From Caulobacter sp. (GTDB lineage Bacteria; Pseudomonadota; Alphaproteobacteria; Caulobacterales; Caulobacteraceae), in contig JAUXTQ010000060.1 of NCBI GenBank assembly GCA_030678995.1, positions 1 through 64,000 of the forward strand: 64,000 nt of DNA. The letters are read 5' to 3'. The notes below the pieces were generated by a model. The model worked only from the letters and a program-made list of their open reading frames with translations. It had not been told where the DNA came from and did no database searches. Shown here one piece after another: positions 35,774-42,730 of this stretch; position 1 is the first letter of the stretch, and the number at the start of each line of letters is the position of its first letter. Position numbers and translations under genes: made by a program.

Positions 35774-35837
35774 CGTTTGGCGTCCTGATCGATCCTCTCC
35801 GCCCGTCAGCCGGCGGCTTCGGTGAAACGCTAGCACT

Positions 35838-35863
35838 TCACTTGCTATACGGCCAACAAGTAA
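35838..35863. promoter_or_regulatory. Candidate TetR operator in P450/TetR intergenic region
   Basis: ACTTG (35840-35844) and CAAGT (35857-35861) form an imperfect palindrome in the only AT-rich part of the 103-base region between the divergent P450 and tetR starts, where a TetR regulator would be expected to bind. Confidence 0.35.
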
Positions 35864-35876
35864 GTTAGAAATTGAT

Positions 35877-36512
35877 ATGGCTCAGTCCGCGCTCCTCGAT
35901 CCCAGGCCCCGCCGCACCCAGGCCGAACGCCGGGACGAATCCGCGCGCGGCCTGCTGCGCGCGGCGACCGAGGTCATCGCCGAGCGCGGCGTGACGGCGG
36001 CCACCTTCGACGCCATCGGCCTTCGGGCCGGCTACAGCCGGGGGCTGGCGACCCAGAAATTCGGTTCCAAGCAGGGCCTGATCGAGGCGCTGATCGCTCA
36101 CCTGCACGCCCGGCAGGACGAGGTGCTCGGCGCGCACGGGGTCGACGCGATGCCCGGGCTCGAAGCCATCCTGACCTATGTCGATCTGTATCTGCGGGCG
36201 CTGGAGCAGCGGGACGACAACCGCGCCTACTTCATGCTGCTGGCCAGCGCGATCGCCGACCTGTCGGCCCTGCGCACCGCCTTCGCCGCCTCGCATGAGC
36301 GGGTCGAGCAGCGGCTGGAGGCGATGGTCCTGCGCGGCCAGGCGCAGGGCGCCATCCGTCGGGATCTCGACGCCGACGCGGCGGCCCTGATGGTCGGCAG
36401 CCTGCTGCTGGGCCTGTCGATCCAGTGCCTGATCGATCCGGACATGGAACTGGCGCCGATCCGGGCCACCAGCCTGGCGACCCTGCGCCTGAGCTTCGCC
36501 GCGACACCTTGA
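35877..36512 (+). CDS. TetR-family transcriptional regulator
   Basis: 211 residues. N-terminal helix-turn-helix: '[20 protein letters not shown]', '[20 protein letters not shown]' and '[18 protein letters not shown]'. The C-terminal ligand domain ('[20 protein letters not shown]', '[20 protein letters not shown]') is of the usual TetR_C length. It probably represses the divergent P450 gene and itself; inducer unknown. No strong ribosome site precedes the ATG (AAGT only), so expression may be low. Rubredoxin follows after 10 bases. Confidence 0.92.
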   Translation: MAQSALLDPRPRRTQAERRDESARGLLRAATEVIAERGVTAATFDAIGLRAGYSRGLATQKFGSKQGLIEALIAHLHARQDEVLGAHGVDAMPGLEAILTYVDLYLRALEQRDDNRAYFMLLASAIADLSALRTAFAASHERVEQRLEAMVLRGQAQGAIRRDLDADAAALMVGSLLLGLSIQCLIDPDMELAPIRATSLATLRLSFAATP

Positions 36513-36522
36513 GGACCCGCTG

Positions 36523-36711
36523 ATGGCCGACGCCGTTCCCTACAAGACCTGGCAGTGCCGCACCTGCGGCTACCTCTATGACGAGGCCGAGGGCGACATC
36601 GGCGAGGGCCTGGCGCCCGGAACCCGCTGGACCGACATTCCCGCTGCCTGGGTCTGCCCCCTGTGCGGCACGGCCAAGGTCGACTTCGACATGGTCGAGC
36701 TGGAGTTCTGA
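36523..36711 (+). CDS. Rubredoxin
   Basis: 62 residues. Two iron-binding CxxCG knuckles: [16 protein letters not shown] and [20 protein letters not shown], spaced as in rubredoxins, with '[13 protein letters not shown]' between. Small one-iron electron carrier. Ten bases after tetR on the same strand, so the two are probably co-transcribed; it may supply electrons to a mono-oxygenase, which makes the nearby P450 of interest, though most P450s use ferredoxins. Confidence 0.93.
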   Translation: MADAVPYKTWQCRTCGYLYDEAEGDIGEGLAPGTRWTDIPAAWVCPLCGTAKVDFDMVELEF

Positions 36712-36719
36712 ACGGAAGA

Positions 36720-36812
36720 CCAATTCGGGGACAGTTTACCTATTTCGCTGCCCGGAGCCTGAGCTTCCGACGGTGCGGCCTTGGCGAAATAGGTAAACTG
36801 TCCCCGAATTGG
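36720..36812. repeat. GGGGACAG REP-type palindrome, copy 1
   Basis: Perfect 28-bp inverted repeat (36720-36747 with 36785-36812). The arm core is GGGGACAGTTTACCTATTTC around a 37-base loop, followed by a partial tandem copy of the CCCCGAATTGG end. Same tip and core as 57683-57767. Confidence 0.85.
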
Positions 36813-36826
36813 CCCCGAATTGGCCC

Positions 36827-37789
36827 TCAGTCCCGCGTCGGATCCGCCCCGCCCGGCGCCTCGTAGGTCAGGGCCAGGAACACGTCCTCGAGGTCGGGGT
36901 CCTCGGTGGCGATGTCCCTGATGTGCAGGCCGCTGGCGCGCACCGCCGCCAGCACCTGTTCGACGCTGGACTCGCCGGTCTTGTAGGTCACCGAAAAGGA
37001 GCCGCCGCTGCGCAGCCGGGTCTCGAACCCGGTCAGGTCCGGCGCCGTGCCCACCGGTTCCTCCGGCGTGACCACCACGTTGCGGGTGTCCAGCCGCCGC
37101 AGCAGCGAGCTTGTCGGCTCGCAGGCGGCCACCTCGCCGCGATTGACGATGGCGATCTGGTCGCAGAGCTCCTGCGCCTCCTCGAGATAGTGGGTGGTCA
37201 GGACGATGGTCACGCCCTGCTGGTTCAGCCCCAACACGTAGTTCCACAGCTGGCGGCGCAGCTCGACGTCCACCCCGGCGGTCGGCTCGTCGAGGATCAG
37301 CACCGGCGGCTGGTGGACCATGGCCTTGGCCACCATCAGCCGGCGCTTCATGCCGCCGGACAATTGCCGGACATAGGCGTTGGCCTTGTCCGACAGGCCC
37401 ATGGCCGCCAGCAGCTCGTCGGTGCGGCGCTCCTTCCTGGGCACGCCGTACATGCCGGCCTGGACCTCGAGCGACTCGCGCGGGGTGAAGAAGACGTCGG
37501 CGGCCAGCTCCTGGGGCACCACGCCGATGGCGGCCCGGGCGTCACGCGGGCGCAGGTCGATGTCGCGGTCCCAGATCTTCACCGTGCCCGCGGTCTTACG
37601 CGTCAGCCCGGCGAGGATGTTGATGAAGGTCGACTTGCCCGCCCCGTTGGGACCCAGCAGACCGAAGATCGAGCCGCGCGGGATCTTCAGATCGATGCCG
37701 TTGAGCGCCGTCTTCGCGGGCGTGGTCCTGGTCGCGGCGTAGGTCTTCACGAGGCCCGTGGCCTCGATGGCGTATTCGGGCAGGTCCAT
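36827..37789 (-). CDS. ABC transporter ATP-binding protein, no permease adjacent
   Basis: 320-residue ATPase of the DrrA/NodI-type multidrug or polysaccharide export group. Walker A GLLGPNGAGKSTFINILAGL, Q-loop 'AAIGVVPQELAADVFF', signature YVRQLSGGMKRRLMVAKAMV, Walker B 'VLILDEPTAGVDVEL' and H-loop 'VLTTHYLEEAQE' are intact. A C-terminal ~90 residues (DUF4162-like) is typical of this group. The membrane partner is not next to it; downstream is the REP repeat. Confidence 0.9.
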   Translation of the reverse strand: MDLPEYAIEATGLVKTYAATRTTPAKTALNGIDLKIPRGSIFGLLGPNGAGKSTFINILAGLTRKTAGTVKIWDRDIDLRPRDARAAIGVVPQELAADVFFTPRESLEVQAGMYGVPRKERRTDELLAAMGLSDKANAYVRQLSGGMKRRLMVAKAMVHQPPVLILDEPTAGVDVELRRQLWNYVLGLNQQGVTIVLTTHYLEEAQELCDQIAIVNRGEVAACEPTSSLLRRLDTRNVVVTPEEPVGTAPDLTGFETRLRSGGSFSVTYKTGESSVEQVLAAVRASGLHIRDIATEDPDLEDVFLALTYEAPGGADPTRD

Positions 37790-37884
37790 TCGGGCTTTCT
37801 GGCGGGCTCTCGATCAATTGACGCCCCGGCGGGGCTCCGCATAGGTATGCGCCACAGGCCGCCTCGCCAAGGGCGGCGTTCCCG

Positions 37885-38184
37885 ATGAAGAGCACCATGG
37901 CGCGCAAACCCCCTGCCAGGAAGACCAAGGCGACCATGCCGACGAACACGCCGCCCGGGGCCGGCGCCTTCCCGGCGCCTGAAATCGTGGCGGTGCGCTC
38001 GCACCGGATCGCCTGTGATGGCGTCGGCGGGGCGCTGGGCCACCCCCGGGTCTGGCTGGAGATCGGCGGGGCGGGATTCGTCGACTGCGGCTACTGCGAC
38101 CGCCGTTTCGTGGCCGTCACGGGCCCGGGCGACGAGGACGAACGGCTGGCGCCGGGGGTCTACGAGGGCGCCGCCGGGCATTGA
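37885..38184 (+). CDS. Zinc-finger (CHCC) protein, complex I NDUFS6-like
   Basis: 99 residues from ATG 37885, or ATG 37936 if the basic first 17 residues are not translated. The zf-CHCC motif is seen as [19 protein letters not shown] and '[18 protein letters not shown]': the zinc ligands are the Cys, His, Cys, Cys. Such proteins match the mitochondrial complex I accessory subunit NDUFS6 and are common in alphaproteobacteria. Role in NADH dehydrogenase assembly is inferred. Confidence 0.85.
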   Translation: MKSTMARKPPARKTKATMPTNTPPGAGAFPAPEIVAVRSHRIACDGVGGALGHPRVWLEIGGAGFVDCGYCDRRFVAVTGPGDEDERLAPGVYEGAAGH

Positions 38185-38244
38185 TGTCCGGATTCCGCCG
38201 GCCGCGGGGCTGACCGAATGCGGTTCGATCCCTATCTTGGCGGC

Positions 38245-39045
38245 ATGAGCACCGCCGCAGAGACCTTCCGCCGCCTGCACGCAGGCCCCGAGCTTCTGAT
38301 CCTGCCCAACGGCTGGGACGCCGGCAGCTGCCGCGTCATCGAGACCCTCGGCGCGAAGGCCGTGGCCACCTCCAGCGCCGCGGTGTGCTGGAGCCACGGC
38401 TACGCCGACGGCCACCACCTGCCGATCGAGCTGTTGGCCCAGACGGTGGCGGAGATCACGCGTGTGGTCTCGATTCCGGTGACTTGCGACTCCGAGGGCG
38501 GCTACGCCGACGACCCGGCGACCGTCGGCGAGAACATCGCCCGGATCGTCGGCGCCGGGGCGGTGGGCATCAACATCGAGGACGGCCGCGAGACGCCCGA
38601 GCTGCACGCGGCCAAGATCACCGCCGTCCGCAAGGCCGCCGACCGGGAAGGCGTGCCGCTGTTCATCAACGCCCGCACCGACGTCTACCTCAAGCGGCTG
38701 GCCGAGCCGGAGGCGGCCGTGGACGAGGTGCTGCGGCGGGCGGCGATCTACCGCGACGCCGGGGCCGACGGCCTGTTCGCGCCGGGCGTGGTCATCCCCG
38801 CCGAGATCAGCGGCATCGCCGCCGGCTGCGGCCTGCCGCTTAACGTCATGGCCAGGCCTGGCCTGCCGGCGGGGCCCGCGTTGCAGGCGCTGGGCGCCCG
38901 GCGCATCTCCTCGGCCACAGGGCTTGCCCGGGCGGCGCTGGCGGCGCTCAACGCGGCGACGGCAGCCTTCCTGGCGACGGGAGACTCGGACGCCCTGGCG
39001 GCGGCCGACACCGTGGGCGGCGACTACAACAAGTTGTTCAACTAG
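38245..39045 (+). CDS. Isocitrate lyase / PEP-mutase family enzyme
   Basis: 266 residues from ATG 38245 (MSTAAETFRRLHAGPELLIL); an ATG 27 bases upstream would also be in frame. TIM-barrel of the phosphoenolpyruvate-mutase group: 'NGWDAGSCRVIETLGAKAVA', 'VTCDSEGGYADDPATVGENI' (metal-binding Asp), 'VGINIEDGRETPELHAAKIT' and 'FINARTDVYLKRLAEPEAAV'. It lacks the KKCGH catalytic loop of isocitrate lyase, so it is probably a carboxy(phospho)enolpyruvate-type lyase or oxaloacetate decarboxylase; the substrate is open. Confidence 0.88.
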   Translation: MSTAAETFRRLHAGPELLILPNGWDAGSCRVIETLGAKAVATSSAAVCWSHGYADGHHLPIELLAQTVAEITRVVSIPVTCDSEGGYADDPATVGENIARIVGAGAVGINIEDGRETPELHAAKITAVRKAADREGVPLFINARTDVYLKRLAEPEAAVDEVLRRAAIYRDAGADGLFAPGVVIPAEISGIAAGCGLPLNVMARPGLPAGPALQALGARRISSATGLARAALAALNAATAAFLATGDSDALAAADTVGGDYNKLFN

Positions 39046-39093
39046 AGCACGTCAGGCGGAAGTGGTCCCGGTTCCGCCGCCCGGACGTGCTCT
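39044..39093. repeat. AGAGCACGTC palindrome (TAGAGC family), possible terminator
   Basis: AGAGCACGTC...GGCGGAA pairs with TTCCGCC...GACGTGCTCT around 10 bases, with a small asymmetric bulge. It lies between two convergent genes and starts within the stop codon region of the PEP-mutase gene. Related TAGAGC ends appear at 26886-26903 and 47110-47125. Confidence 0.6.
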
Positions 39094-39122
39094 CACCTTT
39101 CGGAATCGCGGCCCTGACGATG

Positions 39123-39962
39123 TCAGGGCCGGGGGCCGAACGGCACGACCCGGTTGGCCGCGTCATGGCCAATGTCGGCCCGGCCCAGGTAAGGGATGCC
39201 CGACCGCGCGCACCACTCGCGGCAGACGTCCTCGGCGGTCATGCCGAAGTCGGGGTCGTTTTCGGGAATGTCGCTGCAACGGCCCAGCCGGATGCCGGCG
39301 ACCTTGCGGATGCCAGGGTTGCTGGTCAGGTGAAACAGCGTGCGGTCGAGGCGATAGAGGTATTCACCCACATCCTCGAGCATCAGCACGTGACCGGTCA
39401 GGTCGGGCTGCAGGTCGGTGCCGAGCAGCTGGCTCAGCACGGTCATGTTGAACGCCGCTGCCTTCTGGCCGTGCGCAAGGCTGGGTTCCAGCGCCGCGCG
39501 GTCGCCGTCGGCGATCCAGGCCAGGGCGCGGGCGATGGCCGCCTCGCCGCCCTCGCGGCGGATGTCGTGCGCCACCGGACCATGCGCCGGCCGGCCGATG
39601 CCTGCCTTGTACAGCCCGGCCAGGACGAAGCCGGCGTCGCTGTAGCCCATATAGGTTTTGGCCCGCGCCGCTTCGGTCAGACCCGCGAGGATCGCCGCCG
39701 CCGGGCGGTTTGAGCCGTAGCCGCCGCGGGCGAACCACAGGGCGTCGAACGCCGGATCATTGGCCACCCGCAGGAAGCCCTCGGCCCGCGCCGCATCGTC
39801 GCCGGCGAAGTGATTGTGGACCAGGAAGCACTGCGGATCGAAGACGACCTCGACCCGGCCATCGGGGTAAAGCCGGCGCACCAGCGCCTCGACTTCGGCC
39901 GGCACGCCCGGGTCCATGCGGGAGGCCGGGGCGACGACGCCAATCCTGACCGGTTTGCCCAT
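39123..39962 (-). CDS. LD-carboxypeptidase (S66, MccF/LdcA family)
   Basis: 279 residues from ATG 39962 ([20 protein letters not shown]); a longer upstream frame would cross into the divergent gene. '[20 protein letters not shown]' and the nucleophile Ser in '[20 protein letters not shown]' are the S66 core; the later Glu and His of the triad are in '[20 protein letters not shown]' and '[14 protein letters not shown]'. It probably trims tetrapeptides in peptidoglycan recycling, which fits the divergent Mur-ligase neighbour 59 bases away. Confidence 0.88.
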   Translation of the reverse strand: MGKPVRIGVVAPASRMDPGVPAEVEALVRRLYPDGRVEVVFDPQCFLVHNHFAGDDAARAEGFLRVANDPAFDALWFARGGYGSNRPAAAILAGLTEAARAKTYMGYSDAGFVLAGLYKAGIGRPAHGPVAHDIRREGGEAAIARALAWIADGDRAALEPSLAHGQKAAAFNMTVLSQLLGTDLQPDLTGHVLMLEDVGEYLYRLDRTLFHLTSNPGIRKVAGIRLGRCSDIPENDPDFGMTAEDVCREWCARSGIPYLGRADIGHDAANRVVPFGPRP

Positions 39963-40021
39963 TGCCGCTTCGGTCCCTCGGGTCGTTTGTAACCCTGACC
40001 CCGACCGTATATTTCCCGGGG

Positions 40022-41425
40022 ATGATTCAGGACAGACCCTACTTCTTCTGCGGGATCGGCGGCAGCGGCATGCTGCCCCTGGCGCTGATCGTCCAGGCGA
40101 CCGGCGCGACGGTCGAGGGGTCCGACCGGGCCCTCGACCAGGGCCGCACCGCACCCAAGTTCGAGTTCCTGCGCGCCCGGGGGATCACGCTGTTCGCGCA
40201 GGACGGCAGCGGCGTGACGCGGCCCGACCAGATCATCGTCGCCACCGCCGCGGTGGAGGACACCGTGCCCGACGTGATCGCCGCCCGGCGGGTCGGGGCG
40301 ACCCTGCTGTCGCGGGCCGAACTGCTGGCCGAGCTGTTCAACGCCGCCGCCCGCTCGGTGGGCGTGGCCGGCACCAGCGGCAAGTCGACCACCACCGGCA
40401 TGATCGGCTGGATCCTGCACCGCGCGGGCCTTGACCCCACGGTGATGAACGGCGCGGTGATGAAGAACTTCGTCACCGACGAGGTCCCCTTCGCCAGCGC
40501 CCTGGTCGGCCAGGGCGACCTGTTCGTCAGCGAGGTCGACGAGAGCGACGGCTCCATCGCCCGCTATTGGCCCCGGGTCGCGGTGATCAACAACATCAGC
40601 GAGGACCACAAGACCATGGACGAGTTGCGGACCCTGTTCCGCGACTTCGCCCTGAAGGCCCAGACGGTGGTGCTGAACCTCGACAACGACGAGACCGCGC
40701 GCCTCGCCGCCGCCCTGCCCCGCGAGCGGCAGCTGACCTGGAGCTTCGAGGACCCGTCAGCCGATCTGTATGCGGACGATATCGCCCCGGCGCCCGACGG
40801 CATCGCCTTCCGCCTGGCCGAGCAGGCCAGCGGAACGACCCTGCCGGTGCGGCTCAAGGTCCCCGGCCGGCACAATGTCGCCAACGCCCTGGCCGCCATC
40901 GCCGCCGTGCGGGCGCTGGAGGTCCCGCTGGCCGACGCCGTGGCGGCCATCGAGGGTTACGAGGGGGTCAAGCGGCGGCTGGAGGTGGTCGGGTCGAGGG
41001 GCGGGATCACCGTCATCGACGATTTCGCCCACAACCCCGACAAGATCGCCGCCACCCTGGAGACCCTGCACGCCTTCCCCGGCCGGCTGCTGGTGATGTT
41101 CCAGCCGCACGGCTTTGGGCCGCTTCGATTGATGCGCAGGGAGTTCGTGCGCGGCTTCGTCGAGGGGCTGGCGGCGGACGATGTGCTGATCATGCCCGAG
41201 CCGGTCTATTTCGGCGGCACCACGATCCGCGAGGTGACCAGCGAGGACATCGCCGCCGACATCCGCGCCGGCGGCCGCGTGGCGGAGGCCTTTCCCGACC
41301 GCCCCGCCTGCGGCGACCGCCTGGCGGCCCTGGCGAGGCCGGGCGACCGCATCGTGATCATGGGCGCGAGAGACGACACGCTCTCGGTGTTCGCCGCCGA
41401 GGTGCTGGAGCGGGTGGGGGGGTGA
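40022..41425 (+). CDS. Mur ligase (Mpl/MurC-like)
   Basis: 467 residues from ATG 40022 ([20 protein letters not shown]). Mur ligase three-domain layout: UDP-binding N-terminal domain '[20 protein letters not shown]', ATP loop [18 protein letters not shown], '[19 protein letters not shown]' and C-terminal '[20 protein letters not shown]'. The ATP loop reads GTSGKSTTT where MurC/Mpl have GTHGKTTT. The pairing with an LD-carboxypeptidase suggests re-use of recovered murein peptide (Mpl role), not the de novo MurC step, but this is inference. Confidence 0.85.
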   Translation: MIQDRPYFFCGIGGSGMLPLALIVQATGATVEGSDRALDQGRTAPKFEFLRARGITLFAQDGSGVTRPDQIIVATAAVEDTVPDVIAARRVGATLLSRAELLAELFNAAARSVGVAGTSGKSTTTGMIGWILHRAGLDPTVMNGAVMKNFVTDEVPFASALVGQGDLFVSEVDESDGSIARYWPRVAVINNISEDHKTMDELRTLFRDFALKAQTVVLNLDNDETARLAAALPRERQLTWSFEDPSADLYADDIAPAPDGIAFRLAEQASGTTLPVRLKVPGRHNVANALAAIAAVRALEVPLADAVAAIEGYEGVKRRLEVVGSRGGITVIDDFAHNPDKIAATLETLHAFPGRLLVMFQPHGFGPLRLMRREFVRGFVEGLAADDVLIMPEPVYFGGTTIREVTSEDIAADIRAGGRVAEAFPDRPACGDRLAALARPGDRIVIMGARDDTLSVFAAEVLERVGG

Positions 41426-41434
41426 TTGCGCTTT

Positions 41435-41594
41435 TCCTCCCCGCGAAGTCGGGGAGGGGGACCGCCGGAGGCGGTGGAGGGGTCTGCGCAAGCGCGAGCG
41501 GCCCCATCCTGAATTCCGGTCCTTCCGGCAAGCCTCTGCGCCGCCCCCTCCACCATGCTCCGCATGGTCCCCCTCCCCTCTGCGAGGGGAGGAT
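41435..41594. repeat. GC-rich palindromic intergenic repeat, copy 3
   Basis: Long composite palindrome opening TCCTCCCCgcgaagtcGGGGAGG and closing CCCTCCCCtctgcgaGGGGAGGA, with matching GGAGGCGGTGGAGGGG / CCCCCTCCACC inside. Lies between convergent genes. Third and largest copy of the family seen at 4873 and 23239. Confidence 0.75.
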
Positions 41595-41600
41595 CGATCT

Positions 41601-42626
41601 TCATTGCGGCGCCGCCGGCGCTTCGGCCTGGGCCTCCGGCGCCAGGTTGAAGACGACCGGAAGCCTGATCCGGGCGCCCGCGACAGGGCGGCCTTCGGGG
41701 GTCCAAGGGTCCATCTGCATCACGCCGGCCACCATCAGGGCCGCCGGGCCGAAGCCCAGGCCCGCCGGTTGCTCGCGGGAAACGCTGCAATCGGTGAGCT
41801 TGCCATCCGGCATGACCAGGCAGTCGGCCACGCCCACGCCCTCCTTCACGCCGGCGTTGATGGCGGCCTGCGGGTAGAGGGCGACGACCTTCTCCGGATT
41901 GACGCGGACGATCCAGTCGGGCTTCTCGACCTTCTTCACCTGTCCGGCCGGCGTCGCCGGATTGTAGAAGCGGAAGCTGATCGCGATGTCGGCGCTGGCG
42001 TATGTCTTCGCCTCCTCCGGCGTGAGCTTCAGCTGGAACTTGCCGGCCAGGGTGCGGGCGGCCTCGCCGAAGGGCGAACCCTTGGGGGTCTGGCCGGCGA
42101 TCGTGCAGTTGCGCAGCCGCCCTCCGGTTCCGGAGGCGACCTGACACCTCAACACGGCCGTGCCGACCGCCAGGTCGCCGACCTCGGTGGGCCAGGCGGC
42201 GGCCAGATCCTCGAACGTCGGCGCTTCGGCCCAGACCGCCTCGGTGATGACATAACGGGCCGACCAGGTCGGCGCCTGGAAGGCCAGCGGGATCTGCACC
42301 CAGACGCCGTCGACGGGCTTGCCGTCAACCGTGCCGGGCTTCATCCGGAATTCCTTCGGGGCCATCTTCAGGGCCGCCTCGCCAAAGCCCATGCCGGCCG
42401 GGGACTCGCTGACCAGAGAACAGTTGGTCAGGCGGCCATAGAGCGTGACCTGACACTTTATGGCTGCCCGTCCACTGACGCTGTTATCGACGGCTTCATC
42501 CGGATAGTAGCGGGCGACCTGGTCGCCGGAGGGCTTTCGGTCCCAGTCCGGTTGCTTGAAGACCTCGGCAAGCGCCGCGCCACACAGCGCCGCCGCCAAT
42601 CCCACGCCCAGCACCACACCCCGCAT
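41601..42626 (-). CDS. Exported protein with tandem TonB C-terminal-like domains
   Basis: 341 residues from ATG 42626 with GGAGGG 8 bases upstream; signal peptide 'GVGLAAALCGAALA'. Three repeats of a TonB_C-like unit: 'YYPDEAVDNSVSGRAAIKCQ' then 'GRLTNCSLVSESPAGMGFGE'; 'AWPTEVGDLAVGTAVLRCQV' then 'GRLRNCTIAGQTPKGSPFGE'; and 'LYPQAAINAGVKEGVGVADC' then 'GKLTDCSVSREQPAGLGFGP'. Each carries a Cys pair (C-V-x and N/D-C-S/T). It lacks the TonB membrane helix and Pro-rich spacer, so it is not TonB itself; role unknown. Confidence 0.8.
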   Translation of the reverse strand: MRGVVLGVGLAAALCGAALAEVFKQPDWDRKPSGDQVARYYPDEAVDNSVSGRAAIKCQVTLYGRLTNCSLVSESPAGMGFGEAALKMAPKEFRMKPGTVDGKPVDGVWVQIPLAFQAPTWSARYVITEAVWAEAPTFEDLAAAWPTEVGDLAVGTAVLRCQVASGTGGRLRNCTIAGQTPKGSPFGEAARTLAGKFQLKLTPEEAKTYASADIAISFRFYNPATPAGQVKKVEKPDWIVRVNPEKVVALYPQAAINAGVKEGVGVADCLVMPDGKLTDCSVSREQPAGLGFGPAALMVAGVMQMDPWTPEGRPVAGARIRLPVVFNLAPEAQAEAPAAPQ

Positions 42627-42730
42627 CACTCATCCCTCCGATACTCGCCCCACAGTGGCGCCAGTCCGACCGGCTGCAAAGCCGCCATTCGCCGGATGAC
42701 CACCGCGCTCGCGGCCACTATCCTCCCCCC

